64,000 bases of DNA from Intestinibacillus massiliensis (GTDB lineage: Bacteria; Bacillota; Clostridia; Oscillospirales; Butyricicoccaceae). The stretch covers positions 62,001 through 126,000 of the forward strand of contig JAJUJC010000006.1 of assembly GCA_029267335.1 (NCBI GenBank), written 5' to 3'. The position numbers and the translations under genes were made by a program. Positions 9,496 to 17,028 of this stretch are shown in pieces; position 1 is the stretch's first letter, and the number at the start of each line of letters is the position of its first letter. Under the pieces are notes generated by a model. The model searched no databases, was not told where the DNA came from, and saw only the letters and a program-made list of their open reading frames with translations.

Positions 9496-10488
9496 ATGAA
9501 GCGAACCAGACTGGCGGCACTGCTCCTGCCGCTGCTTTTTCTCAGTGCATGCGGGGATCAGACGAGCGAAAAGGATTTTTTTGCGATGGATACCGCTATG
9601 CAGTTCAAAATCACCGGTGCAAAAGCGGAAGAACTCGCGGTTTCCTGCGAACAATATATAAACTCTCTCGATACCCTGCTCTCGCGCACCAACGCGGACA
9701 GCGTCATCTGGAAGCTCAACCACGGGGAGCAAACCGCGACAGACGAAATCTATCCCTATGTGTCCAAGGCATACGAAATGTCGCAAAAGACCGAGGGCGC
9801 ATATGATCCGACGGTCGCGCCGCTCACCGATCTGTGGGGCATCGGTACGGATAACGCGCATGTGCCCGCGCAGCGCGAGATCGACGCAGCGCTTGCCAAG
9901 ACCGGACTGGATAAAATGACGCTCGATGACGCGGCAAAGAGCATCAAACTCGCCGCGGGCACGGAGATCGACCTCGGCGGCATCGCAAAGGGTGAAGCCG
10001 CCGACCGCTGCGCGGCGATCGTGCGCGAGGGCGGCGCAAGCGGTCTGCTCGCGCTCGGCGGCAATATTTACGCGGTCGGCACCAATGAGGGTAAACCGTG
10101 GAAAATTGGCATTGCCGATCCCGACAACAGCACGTCTTATGTAGCCACCGTCGCACTGACCGATCTCTCCGCGGTCACCACCGGCGACTATGAACGTTAC
10201 TTTGAACAAAATGGCGTGCGCTATCATCATGTATTTGATCCTGCGACTGGCTATCCCGCACAGACCGATGTACGCAGCGTGACCATTCTAGGCGACATCT
10301 CGGCAGAGTGCGATGCCTATTCGACTGCATTGTTCGTTATGGGACGCGAAAAGGGGCTGGAATACAGCAACGCCCATGGCATTGCCGCGATTTTTATCAC
10401 GAAGGACAAGAAGATTTACGCGAGCCACACCGTCGCTTCCCTGACGGATCTGCAAGTCACGGGCGAGGGATACGGCTATGTGCAGTAA
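9496..10488 (+). CDS. apbE: FAD:protein FMN transferase lipoprotein
   Basis: ApbE-family flavin transferase that attaches FMN through a phosphodiester bond to Thr/Ser of extracytoplasmic redox proteins. It has an N-terminal signal with lipobox LSAC (Cys19), so it is a membrane-anchored lipoprotein outside the cell. Family motifs are FFAMDTAM, DPTVAPLTDLWG, the metal/FAD site IDLGGIAKGEAADRC, LLALGGNIYAVG, TTGDYERYF and FDPATGYPA. Start ATG 9496 follows ACGGAGA and the promoter position. The next two genes (NusG-II protein and Gx transporter) are common ApbE partners in Firmicutes. No obvious flavinylated acceptor such as RnfG or an FMN-binding-domain protein is present here, so its substrate must be encoded elsewhere. 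Confidence 0.93.
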   Translation: MKRTRLAALLLPLLFLSACGDQTSEKDFFAMDTAMQFKITGAKAEELAVSCEQYINSLDTLLSRTNADSVIWKLNHGEQTATDEIYPYVSKAYEMSQKTEGAYDPTVAPLTDLWGIGTDNAHVPAQREIDAALAKTGLDKMTLDDAAKSIKLAAGTEIDLGGIAKGEAADRCAAIVREGGASGLLALGGNIYAVGTNEGKPWKIGIADPDNSTSYVATVALTDLSAVTTGDYERYFEQNGVRYHHVFDPATGYPAQTDVRSVTILGDISAECDAYSTALFVMGREKGLEYSNAHGIAAIFITKDKKIYASHTVASLTDLQVTGEGYGYVQ

Positions 10489-10873
10489 GGTGCTGCGCAT
10501 CGGTGATTTTATCATCATCACGCTCGTGCTGCTGCTCGCGGGTGTCGTCGCGGCGCCGTTTGTGCTTGCACCGTCAAACGCGCTCTATTGCGAGATCCAT
10601 CGAGACGGCGCGCTTGTACAGCGCATCCGACTTGCGGAAGGTTATACCAATGTCATTCGTGTCGAGGGTGAACACGGCTACGATCTCGTACAGATAGACA
10701 GCAAGCGCGTCGCGATTATCGAGGCCGATTGTCCGGATCAGGTGTGCGTGCAGACCGGGTGGCTGACGCGCGCGGGTCAAAGCGCGGTCTGTCTGCCCAA
10801 TCGCGTCATCGTCAAGCTGACCGGTACGGCAGACACAAACGAGGTCGACGCGATCGTTGGATCCGTGGGGTAA
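10478..10873 (+). CDS. NusG domain II-type membrane-anchored protein
   Basis: A 131-residue protein with one N-terminal membrane segment (about residues 8-28) and an extracytoplasmic beta domain of the NusG domain II type. The conserved central block ADCPDQVCVQTGWL followed by SAVCLPNRVIVKL, with paired cysteines, is typical of this family. Its function is unknown; family members regularly sit between apbE and Gx-transporter genes and are presumed to belong to extracytoplasmic flavin or redox systems. Its start lies inside the end of apbE (11-base overlap), so translation is coupled. Confidence 0.8.
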   Translation: MCSKVLRIGDFIIITLVLLLAGVVAAPFVLAPSNALYCEIHRDGALVQRIRLAEGYTNVIRVEGEHGYDLVQIDSKRVAIIEADCPDQVCVQTGWLTRAGQSAVCLPNRVIVKLTGTADTNEVDAIVGSVG

Positions 10874-10883
10874 GGAGGCGCGC

Positions 10884-11408
10884 ATGAAAACCAAACATTT
10901 GACCCTGTGCGCGTTCCTAACCGCGCTCGCGCTCGTGTTGTCCATCGCGGAAAAGTGGATTCCGCTCGGGCTGATCGTGCCTGTACCGGGCATCAAGCTC
11001 GGGCTTGCGAACGTTGTCACGCTGTTTGCGCTGACGACACTGCGCAAGCGCGAAGCGATCGCCATTTTGCTGTGCCGCGTCACGCTCGCCTCGCTGTTTG
11101 CGGGCAGCGTGACGGGTTTCCTGTTCAGCCTGTTCGGTGGTATGCTCGCACTCCTCGTGATGGCGCTGCTGCTGCGCGGCGAGGGGCGCTGGTTTTCGTT
11201 GCTCGGCATCAGCGTGGCGGGCGCGGCGGCGCACAACATCGGACAAATCGGCGCGGCGATGCTATGGCTCGGCACGACCGATGTACTCGGCTATCTGCCG
11301 TTGCTGCTCGTGTCATCCGTTCCAATGGGACTGCTCACCGGAATCGTGTGCCGCAGTGTACTCGGTCATTTAAATAAAATTCAAATTTTGCGGCAAAACG
11401 CGGCATAA
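10884..11408 (+). CDS. Gx transporter family membrane protein
   Basis: A 174-residue hydrophobic protein with about five transmembrane segments, matching the family often labelled heptaprenyl diphosphate synthase component I / Gx transporter. Characteristic is the N-terminal stretch with PLGLIVPVPGIKLGLANVVTLFAL, including glycine-rich turns. Substrate is unknown; ECF-like and quinone/isoprenoid roles have been proposed for relatives. ATG 10884 follows a perfect AAGGAGG (10872-10878), better than the upstream in-frame TTG. It ends the apbE operon, and the neighbourhood suggests a role in an extracytoplasmic redox system. Confidence 0.75.
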   Translation: MKTKHLTLCAFLTALALVLSIAEKWIPLGLIVPVPGIKLGLANVVTLFALTTLRKREAIAILLCRVTLASLFAGSVTGFLFSLFGGMLALLVMALLLRGEGRWFSLLGISVAGAAAHNIGQIGAAMLWLGTTDVLGYLPLLLVSSVPMGLLTGIVCRSVLGHLNKIQILRQNAA

Positions 11409-11432
11409 AACGCCGTCCTCCTTGTCATACTA
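11403..11432 (+). promoter_or_regulatory. Candidate forespore (sigma-G/F) promoter of the lipoprotein gene
   Basis: GCATA at 11403-11407, an 18-base gap, and CATACTA at 11426-11432. This fits the sigma-G/F pattern (GnATR and CATNHTA) fully and does not look like sigma-A. Transcripts would start near 11440, just before the ribosome site. Confidence 0.5.
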
Positions 11433-11451
11433 AGCGTAAATTACAAGGAGG
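11417..11451 (+). promoter_or_regulatory. Hairpin that would hide the lipoprotein ribosome site
   Basis: CCTCCTTGT (11417-11425) is the exact complement of ACAAGGAGG (11443-11451), which contains the Shine-Dalgarno of the gene at 11459. A transcript reading through from the Gx transporter would form this 9-bp stem and block translation, while one starting near 11440 would not. Confidence 0.5.
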
Positions 11452-11458
11452 TAAAGTC

Positions 11459-11791
11459 ATGAAAAAGTTTCTTTCACTGGCGATGGCGTGTGCACTGACC
11501 GCGTCGCTGCTGGCAGGCTGCGGCACCACCAATAATGCGCCGATGGAAAATGACAAAACCAATACGCCGGCATCTGACAATAACGGTGCGACAGGCAATA
11601 CTGTCACAGGCGACGGCAACAATATGGATGGCAACGCCAATACGACTGCACCGTCTGCTCCAAACGACGGTGTCGTCGGAAATAATGCTGCCGGCGTGCC
11701 GGACACGGGAACGACGAACAACAATTCGGCAACCGACAAGGGCGCGGTCACCACACCCCCGACCGAAAACGTTCCTAACGCGAAGCCGTAA
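11459..11791 (+). CDS. Small Asn/Thr-rich lipoprotein
   Basis: A 110-residue predicted lipoprotein: signal peptide MKKFLSLAMACALTASLLAGC with a clean lipobox LAGC (Cys21), then about 90 residues of low-complexity N, T, G, P and D with no recognisable domain. It is probably an unstructured surface tether. It has its own strong Shine-Dalgarno (AAGGAGG) and a candidate sporulation promoter, so it may be expressed in the forespore rather than with the apbE genes. No function can be assigned. Confidence 0.75.
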   Translation: MKKFLSLAMACALTASLLAGCGTTNNAPMENDKTNTPASDNNGATGNTVTGDGNNMDGNANTTAPSAPNDGVVGNNAAGVPDTGTTNNNSATDKGAVTTPPTENVPNAKP

Positions 11792-11830
11792 CAAAAAGCG
11801 TCTGAAAGTTCCCTTTCAGACGCTTTTTGT
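11791..11830. terminator. Bidirectional terminator between convergent genes
   Basis: A perfect 18-bp inverted repeat (11791-11808 with 11813-11830, loop TTCC) with an A-run on one side and a T-run on the other. It serves the lipoprotein gene on + and the DUF1015 gene on -. Confidence 0.9.
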
Positions 11831-13141
11831 TTACTTGATGATGGTCTTGCTTTCCATATAATAGCGTTTTTCGTGTGCTTCACCCATCGAGAAGGTCTTG
11901 CGCGGCAGCACGCCGTCAATGACAACGCCGCGGAACAGATCGTTCTTTTCGATATCCGGCAGCAGGAAGCCCATATTACCCGCCTGCGTACCAAGCGACT
12001 CCACGACCGCGTCGCCGTGAATGTAGTCGATCTTTGCCTGCGGATGCGCGGCCAGATACTCGTCGAGGAAAGCTTGCAGCGATGCGAGCGGCAGCGCATA
12101 GGGCGAACCCTCGACTGTCAGCACACCGCGCTTCTCCCCTGCGAAGAACGGGAACACCTGCGCCTGCGTGTCCGCCGGTGCGCTGTCCGCCACGGTCGCA
12201 GTGCAGCCGAGCTGCGCAAAATACGCGGTCGCAGCGGTCAGCAGCTCCTCGGCATCCACGCCGAACATCACGCGATGAATCGGTTCAATCACCAGGCTCT
12301 CGTCATGCACATTAACGACCTCGACGAGGGCGAAGCGTGCGGGGTGGTCGACCTGTTCCTGCGCAGGCAGCGTCTTTTTGAGGTCTTCCCAGTACGCTTT
12401 TGCGGTCGCCATCGAATGGTTGCCGTCGCCTACCGCGAAGGGCAGCAGCGCGAGATCCTCGGTCAGACCGTATTTATTGTTAAAGGTCTCGCGATCGCAC
12501 AGTGCCTCAAGCGCGGTCTCGATCGCGTCGGTCTGCGCGCTTTCCGGAATAAACCAACCCGTGATGTGTCCGCCGTCCAACATGAGATCGGTGTCATAGA
12601 CCTTTTGCAGCTGCTCGGTCTGTGCGAACAGGGGCTCGATGACCGTGCGTGCGGGATCGTCGATCAGCAGCATGATGTGTGGCAGCTCGATGGACGCGCC
12701 CTGACGTACTTTGAGGCGGGGCGGGATGCGCTCGACAACGGTTTTTTCGGTCGGACGAATGAGCGACTGCGAGCCGGGCTTATATTCATACGCTTCGAGA
12801 TCGACTGCAAGCATCAGACCGCGGCGCGGGGTGGTACCGCCCGACCACCGCTCGGTTAGAATCATGCCGGCGGGCAGTTCGACTAGGGTCCCATCGGAAA
12901 GGTAACGCGTCATTGTGCTGTGGATGTCCGTGATGCGCTTTTCAACGTCTGCATCCTCGAGATAGACCTCGGGCAGCGTCACGCGCAGCGTGGATGGCGC
13001 ACCGCCGACCAGTGTGTCGGCATTCGACCAGTAATCGGGCTGAGAGGTGTACTGATCGCAGGCGACGACCGCCCATTTGGAAAGATCGACACCGCTTTTC
13101 GGCATCAGAATGTGGGGCACACGGGTGCAGCGGTTGGACAT
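11831..13141 (-). CDS. DUF1015 family protein
   Basis: A 436-residue protein that I recognise as DUF1015, a conserved cytoplasmic family found mostly in Clostridia and related anaerobes. Recognisable blocks are VVACDQYTSQPDYW near the N-terminus, AVGDGNHSMATAKAYWE in the middle, and NVHDESLVIEPIHRV. No function is established; in some genomes it neighbours serine/phosphoglycerate metabolism genes, but nothing here supports that. Start ATG 13141 follows GGAGGG; an upstream in-frame extension to 13207 would run through the promoter. Confidence 0.75.
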   Translation of the reverse strand: MSNRCTRVPHILMPKSGVDLSKWAVVACDQYTSQPDYWSNADTLVGGAPSTLRVTLPEVYLEDADVEKRITDIHSTMTRYLSDGTLVELPAGMILTERWSGGTTPRRGLMLAVDLEAYEYKPGSQSLIRPTEKTVVERIPPRLKVRQGASIELPHIMLLIDDPARTVIEPLFAQTEQLQKVYDTDLMLDGGHITGWFIPESAQTDAIETALEALCDRETFNNKYGLTEDLALLPFAVGDGNHSMATAKAYWEDLKKTLPAQEQVDHPARFALVEVVNVHDESLVIEPIHRVMFGVDAEELLTAATAYFAQLGCTATVADSAPADTQAQVFPFFAGEKRGVLTVEGSPYALPLASLQAFLDEYLAAHPQAKIDYIHGDAVVESLGTQAGNMGFLLPDIEKNDLFRGVVIDGVLPRKTFSMGEAHEKRYYMESKTIIK

Positions 13142-13177
13142 AAGGATTCCCTCCATCGGTTTTAAAATATTGTTTAT

Positions 13178-13207
13178 AGTATAACAGAAAAAAACGTCGA
13201 AGTACAA
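13178..13207 (-). promoter_or_regulatory. Sigma-A promoter for the DUF1015 gene
   Basis: Reading leftwards: TTGTAC (13207-13202), 18 bases, TATACT (13183-13178) with an extended TGT just before. It lies about 40 bases before the start codon. Confidence 0.7.
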
Positions 13208-13387
13208 CCGCCGCCGCGCATTTCATTTTATGTAAAACGGCGAAAACATATGGTTTGCGCATTCCCCAAGAATCTCCCATCTTCCGCATAAATTGCATGT
13301 CATATTCATTTTTTTTCGGCACACAATACTAACAGCAAAACCCCACAGGGAAAAACAAACACAAAAACACAAAGGAGAGAAAAGATT

Positions 13388-13606
13388 ATGACGAACTCTA
13401 ACAAAACCGGTAGCAATCAGATGGTAGTTCCGGAGGCTCGTGCGGCCATGGATCGCTTCAAGATGGAAGCGGCGCAGGAAGTCGGCGTCAACCTCAAGGA
13501 AGGCTACAACGGCGATCTGACCTCTCGTGAGGCAGGCTCCGTCGGCGGTCAGATGGTCAAGAAAATGATCCAGTCCTACGAGCAGGGTCTGGCATCGCGC
13601 GGCTAA
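13388..13606 (+). CDS. Alpha/beta-type small acid-soluble spore protein
   Basis: A 72-residue spore DNA-binding protein. The diagnostic motifs are present: the N-terminal helix NQMVVPEARAAMDRFKMEAAQEVG and the second block GDLTSREAGSVGGQMVKKMIQ. SASPs coat forespore DNA and protect it; the germination protease normally cleaves at an E-[IFV]-[AG] site, here in the region of AQEVGVN. A strong AAAGGAGAG precedes the start. No convincing sigma-G promoter was found in 13208-13387. Its presence shows the organism forms spores or descends from spore formers. Confidence 0.95.
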   Translation: MTNSNKTGSNQMVVPEARAAMDRFKMEAAQEVGVNLKEGYNGDLTSREAGSVGGQMVKKMIQSYEQGLASRG

Positions 13607-13640
13607 TCAGCTGAGCAAACGGGTTTGACCCGATAAAGAG

Positions 13641-13679
13641 AAGACCGTTCAAAGCCTGTCGGTTTTGAACGGTCTTTTT
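13641..13679 (+). terminator. Terminator of the spore protein gene
   Basis: A 13-bp stem (13641-13653 with 13664-13676) and a 10-base loop, followed by TTTC. It also lies at the 3' end of the convergent WYL gene. Confidence 0.85.
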
Positions 13680-13683
13680 CTGC

Positions 13684-14682
13684 TTATGGTGTGGACTGTG
13701 CACGCAGTGCGGCCGTCAAATGTGCGCAATACCCCTGCACAGCGGTATCCGGCGCAAGGATGGCAATCTCCTCGCCCAGACCGCACAACCATCCATAAAA
13801 TTGCGGACTCACAGCGACTGAAACCGACACACGGCAGCAGTCCGGTGTGACATCCGGTCGCACCGTCAGCTCGTCCCCAAAGCGGTCGTACAGCACGCCC
13901 ACGATATGGCGCGTGCAACGCAGCGTGACAAGCTGCTGCTCGCCCTGAAACATCCCGAACAGTCTGCGTGCATATGCCGCGGCGCCGCGCTCCTCAAAGG
14001 TGCGCGCACCCTGCCGCTTGTGCTCAGTCATCGCGATGCGATCCATTTTGTCGACCCGATAATGCTTGAGCTGTTCTGTCTGTGCATCATAGCCCACCAG
14101 ATAATAGTTTTCGTTGTCCCAGAGCAGCGCCCATGGGCTCACCTCATATGCGGCACCGTCACGGCGATAGTGTCGGGTGATGTGCATACCATCCACGGTT
14201 TCCCAGTGAAAGTAGCGAAAGCAGATCGTGCGGTCCCGTGCGATCGCGGTGTGGATGCCGTCAACATTGTAGTAAATGCTTTCATTGGCCGCCTTGACCG
14301 GCTCGGAAACATACACTTGGCGCCGCAGCAGCTTTGCCAGATGCACACTGGTCAGCCCTTCGAGTTTTGCGATCAGGCTGTCCGATTTGCGGCGCGTAAT
14401 AAAGCGCGAGGACTGTACCGCATCGACGAGCAACTTGAGCTCGGCAAGCTCAAAATCGCGGCTCGCGAGAGCGTAGCCTTGTGCGTTGTGTATAATATCC
14501 ACGCCGCAGGCGCGCAGCGCGTCCATATCGCTGTAAATGGTCTTGCGCTCGGCAGTAATGTCATATGCCGCCAGTCGCGTCAGCAGTTCCGCGCTGTGCA
14601 GTCCATGCTCTTCATCGGTCTCCTGTGATAAAATGCGGTGCAAGATGAGCAGCCTTTGCTTCTGGTTGGGTCGTTTCGGCAT
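13684..14682 (-). CDS. WYL-domain transcriptional regulator
   Basis: A 332-residue YafY/PafC-like regulator: a winged HTH at about 1-70 (KRPNQKQRLLILHRIL, LAAYDITAERKTIYSDMDAL) and a central WYL domain (PWALLWDNENYYLVGYDAQ, with YYL in the WYL position, then HYRVDKMDRI), followed by the WCX tail. WYL proteins sense ligands, often nucleotides or ssDNA. The ATG at 14682 has AAGGAG 7 bases upstream and is preferred over GTG 14685. WYL regulators sometimes control CRISPR loci, but this one is 2.3 kb from the array with a transporter between, so no link is claimed. Confidence 0.85.
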   Translation of the reverse strand: MPKRPNQKQRLLILHRILSQETDEEHGLHSAELLTRLAAYDITAERKTIYSDMDALRACGVDIIHNAQGYALASRDFELAELKLLVDAVQSSRFITRRKSDSLIAKLEGLTSVHLAKLLRRQVYVSEPVKAANESIYYNVDGIHTAIARDRTICFRYFHWETVDGMHITRHYRRDGAAYEVSPWALLWDNENYYLVGYDAQTEQLKHYRVDKMDRIAMTEHKRQGARTFEERGAAAYARRLFGMFQGEQQLVTLRCTRHIVGVLYDRFGDELTVRPDVTPDCCRVSVSVAVSPQFYGWLCGLGEEIAILAPDTAVQGYCAHLTAALRAQSTP

Positions 14683-14753
14683 CACGATTCTCCTTTGACG
14701 TTCTTTCTTTCAGTATACGTCCTGTGCGCCGCCGCGTCAAATCCCGTGTGCAC

Positions 14754-14790
14754 GCAAAAGCCCCGTTCCAAACCGGAACGGGGCTTTTGC
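14754..14790 (-). terminator. Terminator of the NSS transporter gene
   Basis: A perfect 16-bp inverted repeat (14754-14769 with 14775-14790), loop of 5. Read leftwards it ends in a TTTTGC tract. It lies 4 bases past the transporter stop. Confidence 0.85.
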
Positions 14791-14794
14791 GCCG

Positions 14795-16183
14795 TTAAAT
14801 TTTGATAACGCCAAAGAATTTCAGCAACTCGCCGCCGAGGATGGCGAGCAGCAGGATCGGCGCGACCCAACGGATCATAACGCGATGCAGCTTCTCGCGG
14901 CGGAAAATACCGTTTTCGGACTTGACCTCGTCTGCAATGACCTTTGTACCCACCACATGACCAATGAGGATACAGGTCAGGAATGCGACGATCGGCATCA
15001 TGACCGAGTTGGAAATGAAATCGAAGAAGTCGAGGAATGCCATACCGAGCGGCTTGATCGCTGCAAAGCTCTCGCTGTAGCCGAGGCAGGACAGCATGCC
15101 CATCGCAAGCAGCAGCACGGTGACTGCAAGTGTCGCGGGAACGCGCTTCCAGTGCAGCTTGTCCTGTACGATCGACACGACAGTCTCCATCAGAGAGATC
15201 GACGAGGTCAGCGCAGCAAACAATACCAGTAGGAAGAATGCCGCACCGATAAAGCCGCCCCACTGCATTGCCTCAAATACACGAGGCAGTACCACAAACA
15301 TCAGACCGGGACCTGCGCTCTGCTGTGCGAGCGTCGGGTCGCCGCCGTTGAACGCCACGACCGCCGGAATGATCATCAGTCCCGCAATCAGTGCGATACC
15401 GGTATCGAAAATTTCGATCTGTGCTACGGAGCGCTCCATCAAGTTTTCCTTCTGCATATAGGAGCCGTAGGTGATCATGATGCCCATTGCAAGCGACATC
15501 GAATAGAACATCTGCCCCATTGCGCCCAGAACGGTCGCGGTGGAGAACTTGCTGAAGTCCGGCATCAGGTAGTATTTCAGTCCTGCGAGCGCACCCGGCA
15601 TCGTCAGCGAGAACACGGCAACCAGGATGGACAGTACGACCAGCACCGGCATCATGATGCGGCTGACCTTTTCGATGCCCTTTTCTACGCCGCCGAGCAC
15701 GACGACCATGGTCAGCAGCGCAAAAAGAATGAACCACGGCACCGGTGTGCTGAAAAATCCGCCCGCCGAATCACTGATGAACGAGGTAAAGTACTGATCT
15801 GCATTCGCCGCGACCAGCTTGCCGCGTCCTGCGACAAATTCCGCGAAATACTTGAGCACCCAACCGCCGATGACGCAATAATACGGTACGATGATGACAG
15901 GTACGAGCGCAGCAAGCCAACCGAGAAAACCGAACCGCTTGTCGAGCGCACGATAAGCGCCGATGCACGACAGGCGTGTTTTACGACCGATCGCGATTTC
16001 GGTAATCATCAGGGCAAAACCAAAGGTAATGGCAAGCACAATATAGACGAGCAGAAAAATACCCCCGCCATATTTTGCTGCGAGATAAGGAAACCGCCAC
16101 AGGTTGCCCAGACCGACCGCAGAGCCTGCGGCGGCGAGCACGAAACCGATGCGGCTGCCAAAGCTGCTTCTGTTTTCTTTCAT
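14795..16183 (-). CDS. Sodium-dependent transporter, NSS (SNF) family
   Basis: A 462-residue, roughly 11-12 TM LeuT-fold symporter in the cytoplasmic membrane. The N-terminus SSFGSRIGFVLAAAGSAVGLGNLWRFPYLAAKYGGG is the conserved TM1 of the family, carrying the Na+ and substrate-binding unwound region and the WRFPY gate. Substrates of bacterial members are amino acids (Leu, Trp, Tyr, Met). The gene is monocistronic between its own promoter-like sequence and terminator. A Cys-x-Tyr at PYYCVIGGW corresponds to TM3. The exact substrate cannot be read from sequence. Confidence 0.92.
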   Translation of the reverse strand: MKENRSSFGSRIGFVLAAAGSAVGLGNLWRFPYLAAKYGGGIFLLVYIVLAITFGFALMITEIAIGRKTRLSCIGAYRALDKRFGFLGWLAALVPVIIVPYYCVIGGWVLKYFAEFVAGRGKLVAANADQYFTSFISDSAGGFFSTPVPWFILFALLTMVVVLGGVEKGIEKVSRIMMPVLVVLSILVAVFSLTMPGALAGLKYYLMPDFSKFSTATVLGAMGQMFYSMSLAMGIMITYGSYMQKENLMERSVAQIEIFDTGIALIAGLMIIPAVVAFNGGDPTLAQQSAGPGLMFVVLPRVFEAMQWGGFIGAAFFLLVLFAALTSSISLMETVVSIVQDKLHWKRVPATLAVTVLLLAMGMLSCLGYSESFAAIKPLGMAFLDFFDFISNSVMMPIVAFLTCILIGHVVGTKVIADEVKSENGIFRREKLHRVMIRWVAPILLLAILGGELLKFFGVIKI

Positions 16184-16294
16184 AGTGTCCCTCCGTTATA
16201 CCGGAACGCTTCCGGCATGTATACTTTTTTGGGTGCTGCCACCCAGTTGCAAGTTCCACGCTCCCTTTACGCGGCAAAAAATCGCAACTTTAAT

Positions 16295-16303
16295 AGTATA
16301 GCA
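16295..16303 (-). promoter_or_regulatory. Extended -10 element for the transporter gene
   Basis: Read leftwards, TGC-TATACT (16303-16295) sits about 110 bases before the start codon. No good -35 is visible, consistent with an extended -10 promoter. Confidence 0.4.
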
Positions 16304-16399
16304 TATTCTGACTGGAAAATCGACGGTAATCGTAATTTTTTTCTGTTTTTCTGCGTTTTTTCCGGATTGCTTCCTCACACCGTGTCTTGTTCCTGTGCA

Positions 16400-16588
16400 A
16401 AATACCCGCGATCCGTGCGCCGTGAGAGCGCGCAGCAGCGTCAACTTGCCCGAACCGCTTGCCCCGATCAACCCGATACGATCCCCTGCTATAATTTCCA
16501 AGTGCTCTATTTCAAGCAACAACTGCGTGCGATTTTCTTGGATGAGTTGTTTTATCCCTAATAATTGGATTAAAAATCCCTCCCGCAT
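16400..16588 (-). pseudogene. ABC-F ATPase N-terminal remnant
   Basis: About 60 residues resemble the first Walker-A region of an ABC-F/ribosome-protection ATPase: a lead-in IEHLEIIAGDRIGLIGASGSGK followed by LTLLRAL. The P-loop is altered (GKL instead of GKS/T), and the match stops soon after, with no Q-loop, signature or second domain. It is therefore a truncated dead gene. It could be a leftover of an antibiotic-resistance-type ABC-F gene (Msr/Lsa-like); that finer placement is a guess. Confidence 0.55.
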
Positions 16589-17028
16589 ACTCTGTTCGGG
16601 AGGGATGTGTGCACAGCAAATAAAGCAAACCGGTATTTGCACCGTTTTCTACACATGTGCAGTCACAACGTCAAATTGACACGACCGAACCGAGCAAGCA
16701 CCTTGTTCTTGCCCTTTTTGCTGACTTCGATCGTTTGCTGGTGCATGTTCCTGCGCACACGTCTTTTCATTCTATACCGGTTTTTATTGTAATCCTGCCC
16801 GCCGTGCTTGTCAAACGTATCTTTTAATGGAAAATTTCCTTGGAAATCACCGCGATCGGTCGCCCTGCATCGTCGTTGATCGCCTAGTCTCACTCCATAA
16901 AGTTGCCGCTTACCTGCCAGCCCATGCAGGTGAGCCGAAATGATGGATGCAAAAAAGTCAAATCCTTACGCACTTCACCGATCTCACACGCACCCACCCA
17001 CAGCGCAAAACGCGGCAGCAGCGTCAGG
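16589..17028. other. Gene-free stretch before the CRISPR array
   Basis: About 440 bases with no reading frame I can relate to a family on either strand and no clear promoter. It is the leader-distal side of the array, where decayed DNA is common. Confidence 0.4.

Noticed and set aside
13684-14682. WYL regulator as the CRISPR regulator
   Set aside because: It is separated from the array by a transporter with its own promoter and terminator, and no shared operator was found.
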